Origin: Spartobacteria bacterium
GTDB lineage: Bacteria; Verrucomicrobiota; Kiritimatiellia; RZYC01
Direction: 5' to 3'
Length of the DNA stretch: 42,484 nt
NCBI GenBank assembly: GCA_009930475.1
Contig: RZYC01000031.1
Span: forward strand, 1-42,484
Shown here one piece after another: positions 15,463-25,587 of the stretch; the first letter of the stretch is position 1, and every line of letters starts with the position of its first letter. The notes beneath the pieces are model-generated. The model was given only the letters and a program-made list of their open reading frames with translations. It ran no database searches and was not told the DNA's origin. The position numbers were made by a program, and so were the translations under genes.

Positions 15463-16839
15463 ATGTACAATGAAATGGATACTATTGCCGCTATATCAAC
15501 GGCACCCGGCGATGCTGGCATTGCAATCGTCCGCTGTTCCGGCCCGCAGACATACGAGATCGCGGATCGCGTTTTCCGCTGTGGCGGAAAACCACCCTCA
15601 GCTCGTCCGCATCAGTCATGGGTCTACGGGCATGCACTAGATATCAATGGTTGTATACTTGATGAATGCCTGTTGCTCATTATGCGAGCACCCCGCAGCT
15701 TTACACGCGAAGAAATGATTGAAATCCAATGTCACGGCGGCCGCATCATTTCACAACAAATTTTACGAACACTCATCCAGGCCGGTGCCCGCAGTGCTGA
15801 GCCAGGGGAGTTTACGCGTCGTGCCTTTCTCAACGGACGTATTGACCTCGTGCAGGCGGAAGCGATTCTGGACTTGATTCACGCACAGAGCCAGCGAGCG
15901 GCGGCGGTGGCGGTGGAGCAACTGGAAGGACATCTCAGCAATCAAATTGACGTCATCTACGATCACTGGCTTCAGGCCGCCACACTGCTGGAGACTGCAT
16001 TGGACTTTGTAGAAGAAGACATTCCTGTGGATATCATTCGTCAGGTTCTCCCGCTGCTAAACAACAGCCACGCCAAGGCTCGGGGTCTTCTGGATCACTG
16101 GCAGGAAGGCCATATGCTTCGGGAAGGACTGCAACTGGTTATCGCCGGGCCGCCCAATGCCGGAAAATCAACCCTGCTTAACGCCCTGCTGGGACACGAC
16201 CGCGCCATTGTTTCCGCCATTCCCGGAACGACCAGAGACACTCTTATTGAATCGTTGACCATCGACGGCATTCCGGTGCAGCTCATCGACACCGCCGGCG
16301 TACGCACCACGGATTGTGAAATAGAAAAAGAAGGCATCGTGCGCACATGGAATCATGCAGAACGTGCCGATTTGATTCTCTTTGTAGCCGACGGGTCTCA
16401 TCCCGTCACAGAAGAAACAGTCGAGGCACTTCAACGGCTCAACAGGGATAGAATTCTTTTAATCGTTAATAAAATGGATAAGGGCGACGCATGGGCCGAG
16501 CAGCAATTCGAAGGCATACCCCTTGTGCGCACGACGCTCAGTCAGGGAGTCGGCATCGATCTCATCCTCGCAGCGATTAAACAATTTATCGAATCACATA
16601 TCGCACTGGATCAGCCCGCTCACGCCGTAATATCTGAACGGCACAGAGCCCTGATCTGTGAGGCAGCCGCACATGCCCTGACCGCGCAGCGACTCATTGA
16701 AAGCGAGGCCGAACAAGATATCATGCTTGCCGCATCCAGTTTACGTGACGCATTAGAAACGCTGGGTCGTATTACAGGCCGCGTATATCACGACGAACTG
16801 TTAAACTCCATTTTTTCACATTTCTGCATAGGGAAATAG
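15463..16839 (+). CDS. mnmE: tRNA modification GTPase MnmE
   Basis: MnmE works with MnmG to place the 5-carboxymethylaminomethyl (or aminomethyl) group on wobble uridine 34 of certain tRNAs; it binds formyl-THF and hydrolyses GTP. The 458-residue protein has the N-terminal TIAAISTAPGDAGIAIVR domain, a helical domain and an inserted G domain: P-loop GPPNAGKST (about 229-237), the G2-region GTTRDT, DTAG and NKMD. It ends in the invariant FCIGK, whose cysteine is needed for modification. I start at ATG 15463, just after the zinc-ribbon stop; the open frame extends upstream but overlaps that gene. mnmG starts 7 bp after its end. Confidence 0.97.
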   Translation: MYNEMDTIAAISTAPGDAGIAIVRCSGPQTYEIADRVFRCGGKPPSARPHQSWVYGHALDINGCILDECLLLIMRAPRSFTREEMIEIQCHGGRIISQQILRTLIQAGARSAEPGEFTRRAFLNGRIDLVQAEAILDLIHAQSQRAAAVAVEQLEGHLSNQIDVIYDHWLQAATLLETALDFVEEDIPVDIIRQVLPLLNNSHAKARGLLDHWQEGHMLREGLQLVIAGPPNAGKSTLLNALLGHDRAIVSAIPGTTRDTLIESLTIDGIPVQLIDTAGVRTTDCEIEKEGIVRTWNHAERADLILFVADGSHPVTEETVEALQRLNRDRILLIVNKMDKGDAWAEQQFEGIPLVRTTLSQGVGIDLILAAIKQFIESHIALDQPAHAVISERHRALICEAAAHALTAQRLIESEAEQDIMLAASSLRDALETLGRITGRVYHDELLNSIFSHFCIGK

Positions 16840-16846
16840 AACGCAC

Positions 16847-18763
16847 ATGACACATAACGAAACAGAATTCGACGTCATCGTTGTCGGCGCAGGACACGCC
16901 GGCGTTGAAGCCGCACTGATTGCCGCACGCATGAACGCACGCACAGCACTGATCACTATTGACAGCCAATCCATCGGACGACTCTCCTGCAATCCGTCCA
17001 TTGGAGGCATCGCCAAATCACACATCGTATTTGAAGTCGACGCCCTTGGCGGAGAGATGGCGCGCAATACTGATTATACAGGCATTCAATTTCGCACATT
17101 GAACACAAGAAAAGGTCCAGCAGTGCAAGCACATCGCGCTCAGTGCGACAAAGACATGTATCCCCTGCGGCTTGCAGAAGTAGCGAAGCAACAGAAACAC
17201 CTGACCGTCATCCACGGACTCGTCGACGACATCAAAACGGAAAACGGGAAACTCAGTGGCGTGGTTTTATCTGATCAAACACAATTGAGTGCAAAAGCCG
17301 TTATCCTCACTGTGGGAACCTTTTTAAATGGAACCATCTATATTGGTAAAGAAGCCATTCCCGGCGGACGATGGGACGAAGCACCTGCGGTCAATCTCAG
17401 CAACGCACTGCGAAGATTAGGTTTTCGACTGGCACGCCTCAAAACCGGCACGCCTCCCCGACTGCACAAGGACAGTCTCGACTATCATAAAATGCAGGAA
17501 CAACCCGGACTAGAACCACCTCCGTTATTTTCGCGAACAGCACGCAGTGAGTGGGATATGTTCCACGTGGAACATACATCGCAAAGACCCGATGCATCCA
17601 TGTTTCACGTGGAACATGTTAACGAGCTCATTCGACCATGGGCCGCAGGACAAGAGCAAATCCCCTGCTGGCTGACACACACCAACGAAGTGACTCATCA
17701 AATCATTTCCGACAATCTGAAAAACAGCGCCCTGTATGGCGGAGTCATCACCGGCACAGGCGTTCGTTATTGCCCATCCATCGAAGACAAAATTGTTCGT
17801 TTTGCCGACAAGTCAGCGCATCACGTTTTCATCGAACCAGAGGGGCGTCATTCGATTCGCATCTATCCCAATGGCACATCCAACAGTCTGCCGGAAGATA
17901 TTCAGGAAAAAATGATTCATAGCATCGTCGGCATGGAGCATGCCGCATTTATTCGTCCCGGCTACGGTATCGAATACGATTTTAGTGATCCCACCCAGCT
18001 GTTCCACACATTGGAATCCAAACTCGTTGAGCAACTTTATTTTGCCGGACAAATCAATGGAACCACCGGCTACGAGGAAGCCGCAGGGCAGGGGATTATT
18101 GCAGGCATTAATGCTGTTTTCAAATTACGGGGAGAAGAACCACTCGTTCTCCGTCGGGATGAATCCTATATCGGGGTTCTCATCGATGACCTCGTAACCA
18201 AGGGAACCGACGAACCATATCGCATGTTCACATCCCGCGCAGAACATCGGCTATTACTTCGGCAGACCAATGCTGCCTACCGGATGCTACCCCATGCCCG
18301 GCGTGTCGGCGTACTGCCCGAGTCAGAATTGAAACAAATCCGACAAGAAGCTGACGTCATCGATGCCGAGGTAGCACGCGTCAAAAAATCCAGCCGCTCC
18401 GATGGGTCATCCCTGTCGTCCCCCCTCTTCATGTCTGGCGGAGTGTATCGCGATCTCGACGGAGCGCTCACCAACTTAAACCCAACAGTGGAATTGGAAT
18501 TGGAAACCCGCATTAAATACGACGGATATATCCAGCGAGAATTAGAGCGCATTGACCGTGCCTCAAAATGGCAGGATCGTCCCATTCCTGACTCCATCTG
18601 CTATGAATCAATGCATGCACTGCGCTTTGAAGCGCGTGAAAAACTGAAAAATATTCAACCCAAAACCCTGGGTCAGGCATCGCGTATCTCTGGAGTCAAT
18701 CCTGCCGATATTTCTATTCTTACCATTTGGATCAAAAAACTTGCGGGTGATCCCGAATCATAA
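16847..18763 (+). CDS. mnmG: tRNA uridine-5-carboxymethylaminomethyl modification enzyme MnmG
   Basis: MnmG is the FAD/NADH-dependent partner of MnmE in wobble-uridine modification. The 638-residue protein has the FAD loop [12 protein letters not shown] (9-20), the [12 protein letters not shown] motif, the LKTGTPPRL segment, the [14 protein letters not shown] motif and [17 protein letters not shown], all typical. Residues about 222-262 are unusual: between LKTGTPPR and [10 protein letters not shown] there are about 67 residues where, from memory, E. coli MnmG has about 35. The extra loop encodes MFHVEH twice (residues 238-243 and 252-257), and the DNA of those repeats forms two parS-like palindromes. 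It lies 7 bp behind mnmE. rsmG and parAB, which follow mnmG in many bacteria, are absent here. Confidence 0.97.
   Translation: MTHNETEFDVIVVGAGHAGVEAALIAARMNARTALITIDSQSIGRLSCNPSIGGIAKSHIVFEVDALGGEMARNTDYTGIQFRTLNTRKGPAVQAHRAQCDKDMYPLRLAEVAKQQKHLTVIHGLVDDIKTENGKLSGVVLSDQTQLSAKAVILTVGTFLNGTIYIGKEAIPGGRWDEAPAVNLSNALRRLGFRLARLKTGTPPRLHKDSLDYHKMQEQPGLEPPPLFSRTARSEWDMFHVEHTSQRPDASMFHVEHVNELIRPWAAGQEQIPCWLTHTNEVTHQIISDNLKNSALYGGVITGTGVRYCPSIEDKIVRFADKSAHHVFIEPEGRHSIRIYPNGTSNSLPEDIQEKMIHSIVGMEHAAFIRPGYGIEYDFSDPTQLFHTLESKLVEQLYFAGQINGTTGYEEAAGQGIIAGINAVFKLRGEEPLVLRRDESYIGVLIDDLVTKGTDEPYRMFTSRAEHRLLLRQTNAAYRMLPHARRVGVLPESELKQIRQEADVIDAEVARVKKSSRSDGSSLSSPLFMSGGVYRDLDGALTNLNPTVELELETRIKYDGYIQRELERIDRASKWQDRPIPDSICYESMHALRFEAREKLKNIQPKTLGQASRISGVNPADISILTIWIKKLAGDPES
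17559..17574. other. parS: parS-like site 1, inside mnmG
   Basis: TGTTCCACGTGGAACA is a perfect 16-bp palindrome, extending to 20 bp at 17557-17576. It fits the known ParB-binding consensus family TGTTNCACGTGNAACA. It lies in frame in mnmG and encodes MFHVEH. ParB spreading from such sites organises and segregates the origin region. Whether ParB binds here is inferred. Confidence 0.8.
17601..17616. other. parS: parS-like site 2, inside mnmG
   Basis: TGTTTCACGTGGAACA matches the parS consensus with one asymmetry between half-sites. Its centre is 42 bp (14 codons, about four helical turns) from site 1, and it is also translated as MFHVEH. No further CACGTG-centred copy was found elsewhere in the window by eye. 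Confidence 0.8.
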
Positions 18764-18789
18764 ATGCACCAACCAGCGAGGTCGCTGTT

Positions 18790-20823
18790 ATGAATCGTCT
18801 CGGCAGCACATCCAGTCCCTATCTGCGTCAACATGCAAACAATCCCGTGGACTGGTTCCCCTGGTGTGACGAGGCGTTCGAAGAAGCACGTGCGGAAGAT
18901 CGACCCGTTTTCCTTTCCATTGGCTATTCCACCTGCCACTGGTGTCATGTCATGGCGCATGAATCCTTTGAAAACGAACAGGCCGCCTCGCTTTTAAACG
19001 AGGCCTTTGTCTGCATCAAAGTGGATCGTGAAGAACGACCGGATATTGATGACCTATATATGACAACGTGTCAGATGCTGACAGGTCAAGGTGGCTGGCC
19101 TCTGACGATCCTGCTCACGCCAGATAAACATCCATTCTTCGCAGCGACCTATATTCCACTGACAAGCCGTGGAGGCCACATCGGTTTGCTTCAGTTAATT
19201 CCCGCCATCTCCCACGCATGGGAAACTAAACGAGAAGACCTGCTGGCCTCTGCACAGCACATTATAGAGCACATGGGCGCAACCCGATCCATCGATCCGC
19301 CACTGCCTGACTCGATAATAAACGACGCATATGCCGCTCTGAACAATTCTTTTGACCCTCGCAACGGCGGTTTTGGCCTGGCTCCGAAATTCCCCCAGCC
19401 GCATACGCTGCGATTTCTCATGCAATGTCATACAAACTCTTCACGGGGCATCATCGAAACAACACTACAAAGTATTCGATGCGGCGGCATCTGGGATCAT
19501 GTGGGAAAAGGAATGCATCGCTATGCGACCGATGCATTCTGGCATATACCGCATTTTGAAAAAATGCTCTACGATCAAGCCATGATGATGCAGGCCTGCC
19601 TTGATGCATGGGAATACGACCACCTGGCCTTCGCCCGTCAAATGGCACTGGATCTCTTTGATTATGTTCAACGCAGTCTTCGTTCCCCTGATGGGAGGTT
19701 TTATACAGCGGAGGATGCCGACAGCGAAGGAATAGAAGGCCTCTTTTACGTCTGGCGCGACGAAGAACTGGCCGAAGTCCTGACGCACGACGAACGAACA
19801 TGGATGAAAAAACACTTCCATCTTCCGGCCCAAGGCAATCGACGCGACGAGGCCACCGGTCAATTATGTGGAGATCACATTCTCTATACCGCGAAACCAG
19901 GATATGACACGGCCACCTTTGAGCCCATACGCAGAAAACTGTTTGTTCGTCGAGAACTGCGCATCCATCCCTTCAGGGATACCAAAAGACTCACGGACTG
20001 GAACAGTTTAATGATTGCCGCCTGTGCACACGGCGCACGTATTTTGAATAATAAAGCACTTTTAGACCAGGCGATAGACACAGCCACATGCATACTAAAC
20101 CAGATGGTGTATGCCGATCATCGGGTATGGCACTGTCATCGCACAGAGGAGCAACCGGTTCCGGGACTGCTCGAGGATTATGCCTTTTTCATCCAGGCAC
20201 TGCTGGAACTATATGATACAACACTTGATTTCACTTGGCTGGATCACGCCTTCGCTCTCAATGATACCGTTATGAATCACTTTGCCGATAGACAGCATCA
20301 CGGTTTTTTTCGCACAGCTGATGATGCCAATGAACTGCCGGCGCGTACAAAAAGTTTTTACGACGGTGCCGTGCCATCCGGTTATGCCGTCCAATTGCAT
20401 AATCTGACAGCCCTTTCACGTATGGGAGGAAACGTCGATTTGGAGGTCTTTGCTCAACGCTCAATCGACGCATGTGCATCGCTCATTCGTCACGCCCCCG
20501 CCCAGTTCACGGAAACACTGCGTGCTCTTCAGATATTACAGTCGCCGGGGACAGAAGTCGTAATTGTCGGGAAAAAAGATGATCCAGACACCCATTCGCT
20601 CATCCAGACCGTGCGTGCCGCCCCCCCGTCCCATGACCTGGTTTTATTGTTGAAGGAACCAGTAGACGACCGTTTTATTACACGCATTCCTTATGCAAAA
20701 GACATGCATTGCATCGGAGGGAAACCCACAGCCTATCTCTGCCGCAATCATGCCTGTGAGCACCCCGTCACAGACACAGCGGAGCTGATTCGACTGTTGC
20801 AGATCAATAAGCCTGTCCGTTGA
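18790..20823 (+). CDS. DUF255/YyaL-type thioredoxin-like protein
   Basis: A 677-residue member of the DUF255 family (bacterial YyaL, eukaryotic SPATA20). The N-terminal thioredoxin-like domain shows the hallmark [20 protein letters not shown] (residues 2-21), [19 protein letters not shown] with a CHWC redox motif (about 51-54) and the [12 protein letters not shown] segment. A long helical region follows, resembling an (alpha/alpha)6 glycan-enzyme barrel, with the motif [11 protein letters not shown] around 395-405. The biological substrate is not established for the family. It starts 26 bp after mnmG and likely ends that transcription unit; the convergent secretion operon ends 20 bp further on. 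Confidence 0.93.
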   Translation: MNRLGSTSSPYLRQHANNPVDWFPWCDEAFEEARAEDRPVFLSIGYSTCHWCHVMAHESFENEQAASLLNEAFVCIKVDREERPDIDDLYMTTCQMLTGQGGWPLTILLTPDKHPFFAATYIPLTSRGGHIGLLQLIPAISHAWETKREDLLASAQHIIEHMGATRSIDPPLPDSIINDAYAALNNSFDPRNGGFGLAPKFPQPHTLRFLMQCHTNSSRGIIETTLQSIRCGGIWDHVGKGMHRYATDAFWHIPHFEKMLYDQAMMMQACLDAWEYDHLAFARQMALDLFDYVQRSLRSPDGRFYTAEDADSEGIEGLFYVWRDEELAEVLTHDERTWMKKHFHLPAQGNRRDEATGQLCGDHILYTAKPGYDTATFEPIRRKLFVRRELRIHPFRDTKRLTDWNSLMIAACAHGARILNNKALLDQAIDTATCILNQMVYADHRVWHCHRTEEQPVPGLLEDYAFFIQALLELYDTTLDFTWLDHAFALNDTVMNHFADRQHHGFFRTADDANELPARTKSFYDGAVPSGYAVQLHNLTALSRMGGNVDLEVFAQRSIDACASLIRHAPAQFTETLRALQILQSPGTEVVIVGKKDDPDTHSLIQTVRAAPPSHDLVLLLKEPVDDRFITRIPYAKDMHCIGGKPTAYLCRNHACEHPVTDTAELIRLLQINKPVR

Positions 20824-20843
20824 TAAAGCCGCCTCGGGTCTGT

Positions 20844-21422
20844 TTACCAAGATAAAAGATCGTCGCCGGTGTCGGATAAACGATCCGGCCCGCAGGACCA
20901 GACAAGTATCCCCGTGTTGGCATGGTGGCCATAAATGCTGTACTGCACATCACAGGCTCCATCAAGGTCGGTATCCAGAACAATCTGATAGGGCGACCCC
21001 CAGGGATCGACAAATTGACCTTTGAGATCTAGACCGGATCGATCCTTCCGGGCTGACTCAATGTTCAGAAAAGCGATCAATTCGCGATTGGCCTCATCGT
21101 CGATATTTCCTTCGCCATCAACCGCTCGCAGAATATTGAACATTGCGGTATTAGGAACAGCCCGCCCAAAGCGCTGATCTTCGTGATAGATGAAGCCGAC
21201 AGGAGCCGGCCAACGGCCATATTCTTTGTAATACAGCGTGGCCGCCTCGATGACTGCCTGCTGATCATGACGTACCTGCCCCGACAATTGCCGCTGCCAC
21301 CATGCAAAAACCACGGCAAGAACAGAGGAACCGATGAGTAGCATCACTCCAGCGAATAACAGTAATTCTGGATGAACGGCCAGCCAGCGACGAAGCAGCA
21401 CCTTAACCTCCCAGTTTTCCAA
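20844..21422 (-). CDS. GspG-like pseudopilin-related protein without a prepilin cleavage motif
   Basis: A 192-residue membrane-anchored protein. Residues about 19-45 form one transmembrane helix (LLLFAGVMLLIGSSVLAVVF). The periplasmic part has a major-pseudopilin pattern: YYKEYGRWPAP (about 66-76), DPWGSPYQIVLDTDLDG (about 138-154) and a C-terminal GPDRLSDTGDD. Those features match GspG-type calcium-binding C-termini. The usual GFTLxE leader cut by prepilin peptidase is absent; a 20-residue non-pilin leader precedes the helix instead. It may be a pilin-like assembly component rather than a processed subunit. It overlaps the end of the PilC-like gene by 20 bp and is the last gene of the operon. 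Confidence 0.72.
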   Translation of the reverse strand: MENWEVKVLLRRWLAVHPELLLFAGVMLLIGSSVLAVVFAWWQRQLSGQVRHDQQAVIEAATLYYKEYGRWPAPVGFIYHEDQRFGRAVPNTAMFNILRAVDGEGNIDDEANRELIAFLNIESARKDRSGLDLKGQFVDPWGSPYQIVLDTDLDGACDVQYSIYGHHANTGILVWSCGPDRLSDTGDDLLSW

Positions 21423-22677
21423 TGATAGAAATCAACGGCTGGAACAGTGCAATCACAATGGTTCCCACCACGACCGCGAGGAAAATAATGAGCAGCGGTT
21501 CGATGGCGGACGTTAATCCGGTCACGGCACTGTCCACCTCCTGATCATAGGTATCAGCGACTTTCACCATCATTTCCGGCAGCGATCCGGTCTCTTCGCC
21601 CACTTCCACCATACTGACAACTAAGGGAGGAAACACCCCGCAGACCTCAAACTGCGGCGACATATTTTCTCCTTCTTTCACGCTTTCATGCAGATTTTCC
21701 GCTGCCCGCGCCAGCACGGCATTGCCCGCCGTATCGCGGACAATCAGCAACGCCTGCAACACAGGGACGCCGGCGATCATCAAGGTGCCCAGCGTTCTTG
21801 AAAATCGCGCGATGGCTGTGCGCGACAGCAATGTACCGAAAAGCGGCATTTTCAAAATAATAGAATCCAGCGCATAACGGCCCTTTTTCGTTTTTCCGAT
21901 GATCTTTATGATCACCACAGCCATTGCCATGCCGCCAAAAATAAAGGGTCCGCGCGTTTTAAATGTGGAACTTAAATTCATAATAAACTGGGTCAGCGGC
22001 GGTAAGGCTGCACCACCGAGAAGGTCATCAAAGATGGCTTGAAATTTGGGGATGATGAATATCAGCAGAAAGGTCACAATGCCCAGTGCCATGATTAAAA
22101 CCACCAGCGGATAAACCATAGCACTGATCACTTTGCTTTTGATCGCCTGTGCCTTTTCCATGAATTCGGAAAGTCGTTCCAGAATCTGATCGAGAATGCC
22201 GCCGATTTCGCCGGCCTTGACCATGTTGACATAGAGTCGATTGAATACCTTCGGATGCGTTGCCATGGCCTCGCCCAGGGTGCTGCCTCCTTGAATGGAT
22301 TCCGCCAGTTCGGCGATAGTCCGGTTGAGTACGGGGTTTTTCTCCTGTCGTCCAATGACCTGCAGCCCTTTGAGCAAGGGCAGTCCTGCATTCACCAGAA
22401 TGGACAACTGACGGGTAAAGGCCATGAGCTGTTTGCCGGACACCCCTGATCCCAAATGAGGCATCCGGATGCTGATATCCCTGGAACCTTTTTTACCACC
22501 GACTTTTCGGGTGCCGCCATGGCGGTTTATTTTTCCTTTAGCGGCAGGGGTCACCGACGTGGGAAACAGTCCCTGCTTCCGAACTTTTCCCAATGCTGCG
22601 GTTTGCGATTCCGCTTCTACCGTGCCTCGCTTTTCTTTGCCGTTGATATCCAGTGCTGCATAGTCAAATTTTGCCAT
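21403..22677 (-). CDS. pilC: Type IV pilus/type II secretion inner-membrane platform protein (PilC/GspF)
   Basis: The platform protein anchors the assembly ATPase of type IV pili or type II secretion in the inner membrane. The 424-residue protein has the usual N-terminal MAKFDYAALDINGKEKRGTV, then two copies of the T2SSF domain. Copy 1 is around 80-200 (FTRQLSILVNAGLPLLKGLQ) and copy 2 around 285-405 (FSRTLGTLMIAGVPVLQALL), each ending in hydrophobic helices, including one near 190-210 and one near the C-terminus. A basic Gly-rich linker at 46-66 is longer than usual. The gene lies 42 bp downstream of the pilB-like 1 gene. Whether it serves pili, secretion or both cannot be decided from sequence. 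Confidence 0.93.
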   Translation of the reverse strand: MAKFDYAALDINGKEKRGTVEAESQTAALGKVRKQGLFPTSVTPAAKGKINRHGGTRKVGGKKGSRDISIRMPHLGSGVSGKQLMAFTRQLSILVNAGLPLLKGLQVIGRQEKNPVLNRTIAELAESIQGGSTLGEAMATHPKVFNRLYVNMVKAGEIGGILDQILERLSEFMEKAQAIKSKVISAMVYPLVVLIMALGIVTFLLIFIIPKFQAIFDDLLGGAALPPLTQFIMNLSSTFKTRGPFIFGGMAMAVVIIKIIGKTKKGRYALDSIILKMPLFGTLLSRTAIARFSRTLGTLMIAGVPVLQALLIVRDTAGNAVLARAAENLHESVKEGENMSPQFEVCGVFPPLVVSMVEVGEETGSLPEMMVKVADTYDQEVDSAVTGLTSAIEPLLIIFLAVVVGTIVIALFQPLISIIGKLGG

Positions 22678-22719
22678 GATGTCTCTCCGTCATACATATC
22701 GTCGTATCGCATTGCTCTA

Positions 22720-24429
22720 TTATGTGTATTTGAGCACTTCTTCGACGGTGGTGTGCCCGTCCAGAATTCCCCGAATTCCATCTTCCCGCAAATCACGCAT
22801 GCCCAGTTCTTTTGCCCGCTCAGCAATGACCATGGAGGGTTTGCGGTCGTTGATCAGATTGCGAATAGGATCGGTTATTTTTAAGTATTCGTAAATGCCT
22901 TTTCGTCCCCGATAGCCTGTATTGGAACAATGGGAACAGCCTTCCCCGAAATAAAACGGCTGCGCGCCGATGTCTTCGCGACGCAATCCCAGCGATTGCA
23001 ACGTCTGTTCATCAGGAGTGTAGGGTGTTTTGCAATGAACGCAAATACGTCGGGCCAGCCTCTGTCCGAGGATTGTCTGTAAGGTCGATGCGATCAGAAA
23101 TGGTTCCACATTCATGTCGATCAGTCGCGTCACGGCACCCGGCGCATCGTTGGTATGCAGGGTAGAAAAAACGAGATGGCCGGTCATGGATGCCTGAATC
23201 GCTATCTGTGCCGTATCAAGGTCGCGAATTTCCCCCACCATAATTACGTCGGGATCCTGCCGCAAAAAGGCTCGCAGCACGCGGACAAAGGTGACGCCGA
23301 TGGCGTCATTGACGGGAACTTGAATAATGCCGTCGATGTCGTATTCCACGGGGTCTTCAGCGGTCAGAATTTTTGTTTCAACGGTGTTGAGTCGCTTGAG
23401 ACCGGAATACAGCGTCGTGGTTTTTCCTGATCCCGTCGGCCCCGTCACAATAATAATGCCGTTGGGTTTCTGTAAGTCGTCGACAAAACTTTGAAATATA
23501 TCATCAGGAAGGCCAAGATTTTCCAAATCCAGCTGCACAGCACTCTGATCAAGAATACGCAGCACCACACTTTCGCCGAACTGGGTGGGCAGGGTGGATA
23601 CACGGAAATCCACGTATTTCCCGCCGATATTCAACTGAATGCGCCCGTCCTGCGGAATACGGCGCTCCGCAATATTCAGTCCGGAGATGACCTTGATACG
23701 TGAGATCACCGGCAGAGCCAGGTGCTTGGGCGGCGGTGCCATTTCGTACAAGGCTCCATCTACGCGATACCGAATTTTAAATTCGTGTTCAAATGGTTCA
23801 AAATGGATATCCGACGCGCGGTCTTTCACGCCCTGATACAGTACAAGATTTACGAACCGCACCACCGGTGCCAAATTGGCGGCATGCTCCAGATCTTCTA
23901 CCAGATCTTCACGCTGCACCGCTTCGAGGATTTCCGAACTTTCAAGTTCATGGCCCAGCTCGCTGAGCATGGTTTCCATGGAGTCACTGTCGTCGCCGTA
24001 ATACTTGGTGATCAATTCCTTTATTTCCGGCTCTCGAGCCACCACAAAGGATACATCTCGCGATAATACAAACGTGATTTCATCGACCATTTCCGGCGCA
24101 ATAATATCGAAGGTGGCCAGCACTACGCTCTGCCCGTCAGCTTCCACGGGGAACACATTGTACATGCGAGGCACACTGACTGGTACACTGTGCAGGATTT
24201 CCGGCGGAACCTCCACATCGGAGAGATCTACTAAGGGTACGCCCATCTGCTGGGCAACATCGTTGAGTACGTCATCTTCTGACAGAACCTGCATGTCCAC
24301 CAAAACCAGCTTGATAGATTTACCTGTACGCTGATGCTCGTCGATAACCTCTTCGGCCTGTTCCGGCGTTAAATAATCTTCGTCTACCAGCTGCTGTAAT
24401 ACCGAATCTTCGTACGTCATTTCCGACAT
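22720..24429 (-). CDS. pilB: PilB/GspE-family assembly ATPase 1
   Basis: Hexameric ATPase powering pilus or pseudopilus extension. The 569-residue protein begins with a MshEN-type N-terminal domain (about 5-150; DYLTPEQAEEVIDEHQ), followed by the secretion ATPase core: [20 protein letters not shown] Walker A (about 332-351), an Asp box, a VGEIRDLDTAQIA Walker B and HLVFSTLHTNDAPGAVTRL. A tetracysteine zinc site CVHC...CSHC marks the GspE/PilB branch. AGGA sits before the ATG. Its stop lies 42 bp from pilC, and pilT ends 2 bp upstream of its start. The paralogue at 25.7-27.4 kb suggests division of labour. Confidence 0.94.
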   Translation of the reverse strand: MSEMTYEDSVLQQLVDEDYLTPEQAEEVIDEHQRTGKSIKLVLVDMQVLSEDDVLNDVAQQMGVPLVDLSDVEVPPEILHSVPVSVPRMYNVFPVEADGQSVVLATFDIIAPEMVDEITFVLSRDVSFVVAREPEIKELITKYYGDDSDSMETMLSELGHELESSEILEAVQREDLVEDLEHAANLAPVVRFVNLVLYQGVKDRASDIHFEPFEHEFKIRYRVDGALYEMAPPPKHLALPVISRIKVISGLNIAERRIPQDGRIQLNIGGKYVDFRVSTLPTQFGESVVLRILDQSAVQLDLENLGLPDDIFQSFVDDLQKPNGIIIVTGPTGSGKTTTLYSGLKRLNTVETKILTAEDPVEYDIDGIIQVPVNDAIGVTFVRVLRAFLRQDPDVIMVGEIRDLDTAQIAIQASMTGHLVFSTLHTNDAPGAVTRLIDMNVEPFLIASTLQTILGQRLARRICVHCKTPYTPDEQTLQSLGLRREDIGAQPFYFGEGCSHCSNTGYRGRKGIYEYLKITDPIRNLINDRKPSMVIAERAKELGMRDLREDGIRGILDGHTTVEEVLKYT

Positions 24430-24431
24430 GA

Positions 24432-25511
24432 TCAGTCCTTCGTTTTCTGCAGTTTACCCAGTAATTCCTCTTCGTCCTGCGCTTTGCTGATCATATCTTC
24501 GTATCTTATGATCCCTGCCTGATAGAGCTGGAATAAACTGTCATCCAGCGTGGTCATACCCCAGCGTCCGCCGGTTTGAATATCCGACGTGATACGGTAG
24601 GTTTTACGATCACGTATCAGCGCGCGAATGGATGCGGTGGCGACCATGATTTCAAAAGCGGCAATTCGTCCCGGTTTATCCATGCGAGGCAGCAGCTGTT
24701 GTGAGACCACGGCCAGCATGCTTGATCCCAGCTGCGTGCGCACCTGCTCCTGCTGCTCGGTGGGGAAGGCGTCAATGATGCGGTCGACTGTCGCCGCCGC
24801 TCCGGTGGTATGTAACGTCGCCATAACTAAATGCCCGGTCTCCGCCGCTCCCAATGCCGCTTCCATGGTTTCTAAATCACGCATTTCACCAATGAGTATC
24901 ACGTCGGGATCTTGTCGCAGTGCCCGACGTATGGCCTCAGCAAAACTCGGAACATCTTCGCCCACTTCCCGCTGTGTGATCACTGATTTTTTGTGCATGT
25001 GATAATATTCGATGGGATCTTCGACGGTGATAATATGACATTCCCGCGTGGCGTTGATGTAATCAATCATGCTCGCCAGCGTGGATGTTTTTCCCGAACC
25101 GGTCGGGCCGGTCACCAGAATAAGTCCACGGGGTTTATTCAGAAGCCCGATGATCTGTTCCGGTAATCCGATCATTGTCAGATCCAGCAGCTTCGAAGGA
25201 ATCTGCCGCAAAACCAGTCCGAAGGATCCTTTCTGGCGCAGAATGCTTATACGAAACCGCGCCAGATCATGGAACCCTATGGCAAAATCGGAGCCGCCTT
25301 TTTCGGCGATATCTTTGATCTGTTCTGCCGTGGCCAAACAGTTGACATAATACTCCGTGTCTTCCGGAGCCAGCACCGGGGCTTCCAGTGGCACCAGCGA
25401 TCCGTTCATGCGCACCACCGGCGGTAACCCCACCGCCAAATGCAGGTCGGAACCGCCTTCATCAACAACCAGCTGTAAAATGTCTTCAATTTCTATACGA
25501 TGTTCGGACAT
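24432..25511 (-). CDS. pilT: PilT-type twitching/retraction ATPase
   Basis: PilT disassembles type IV pili and drives twitching motility. The 359-residue protein has the PilT N-terminal [16 protein letters not shown] (about 20-35) and [16 protein letters not shown] Walker A. It has [33 protein letters not shown] (the Walker B region) and [16 protein letters not shown], all typical of PilT and PilU rather than PilB. No zinc tetracysteine. AGGAG lies 5 bp before the ATG. A retraction motor makes genuine type IV pili likely, beyond a pure type II secretion system. Two GTTCCAATCATTGGAAC palindromes stand upstream, between it and the preceding pilB-like gene. Confidence 0.95.
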   Translation of the reverse strand: MSEHRIEIEDILQLVVDEGGSDLHLAVGLPPVVRMNGSLVPLEAPVLAPEDTEYYVNCLATAEQIKDIAEKGGSDFAIGFHDLARFRISILRQKGSFGLVLRQIPSKLLDLTMIGLPEQIIGLLNKPRGLILVTGPTGSGKTSTLASMIDYINATRECHIITVEDPIEYYHMHKKSVITQREVGEDVPSFAEAIRRALRQDPDVILIGEMRDLETMEAALGAAETGHLVMATLHTTGAAATVDRIIDAFPTEQQEQVRTQLGSSMLAVVSQQLLPRMDKPGRIAAFEIMVATASIRALIRDRKTYRITSDIQTGGRWGMTTLDDSLFQLYQAGIIRYEDMISKAQDEEELLGKLQKTKD

Positions 25512-25545
25512 ATGACTCCTTCGCTGCTCGAAAAAAACGGTTTGA

Positions 25546-25572
25546 AAAAAGTTCCAATCATTGGAACTTTTT
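25546..25572. repeat. REP-like palindrome 1
   Basis: A perfect palindromic stem GTTCCAA-TCA-TTGGAAC at 25551-25567, extended by A5 and T5 flanks to a 12-bp stem with a 3-base loop. It lies between pilB-like 2 and pilT and could form a hairpin on either strand. The T-run would also allow a rho-independent-type terminator. Confidence 0.8.
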
Positions 25573-25587
25573 GAAAAGGCTCATGAG

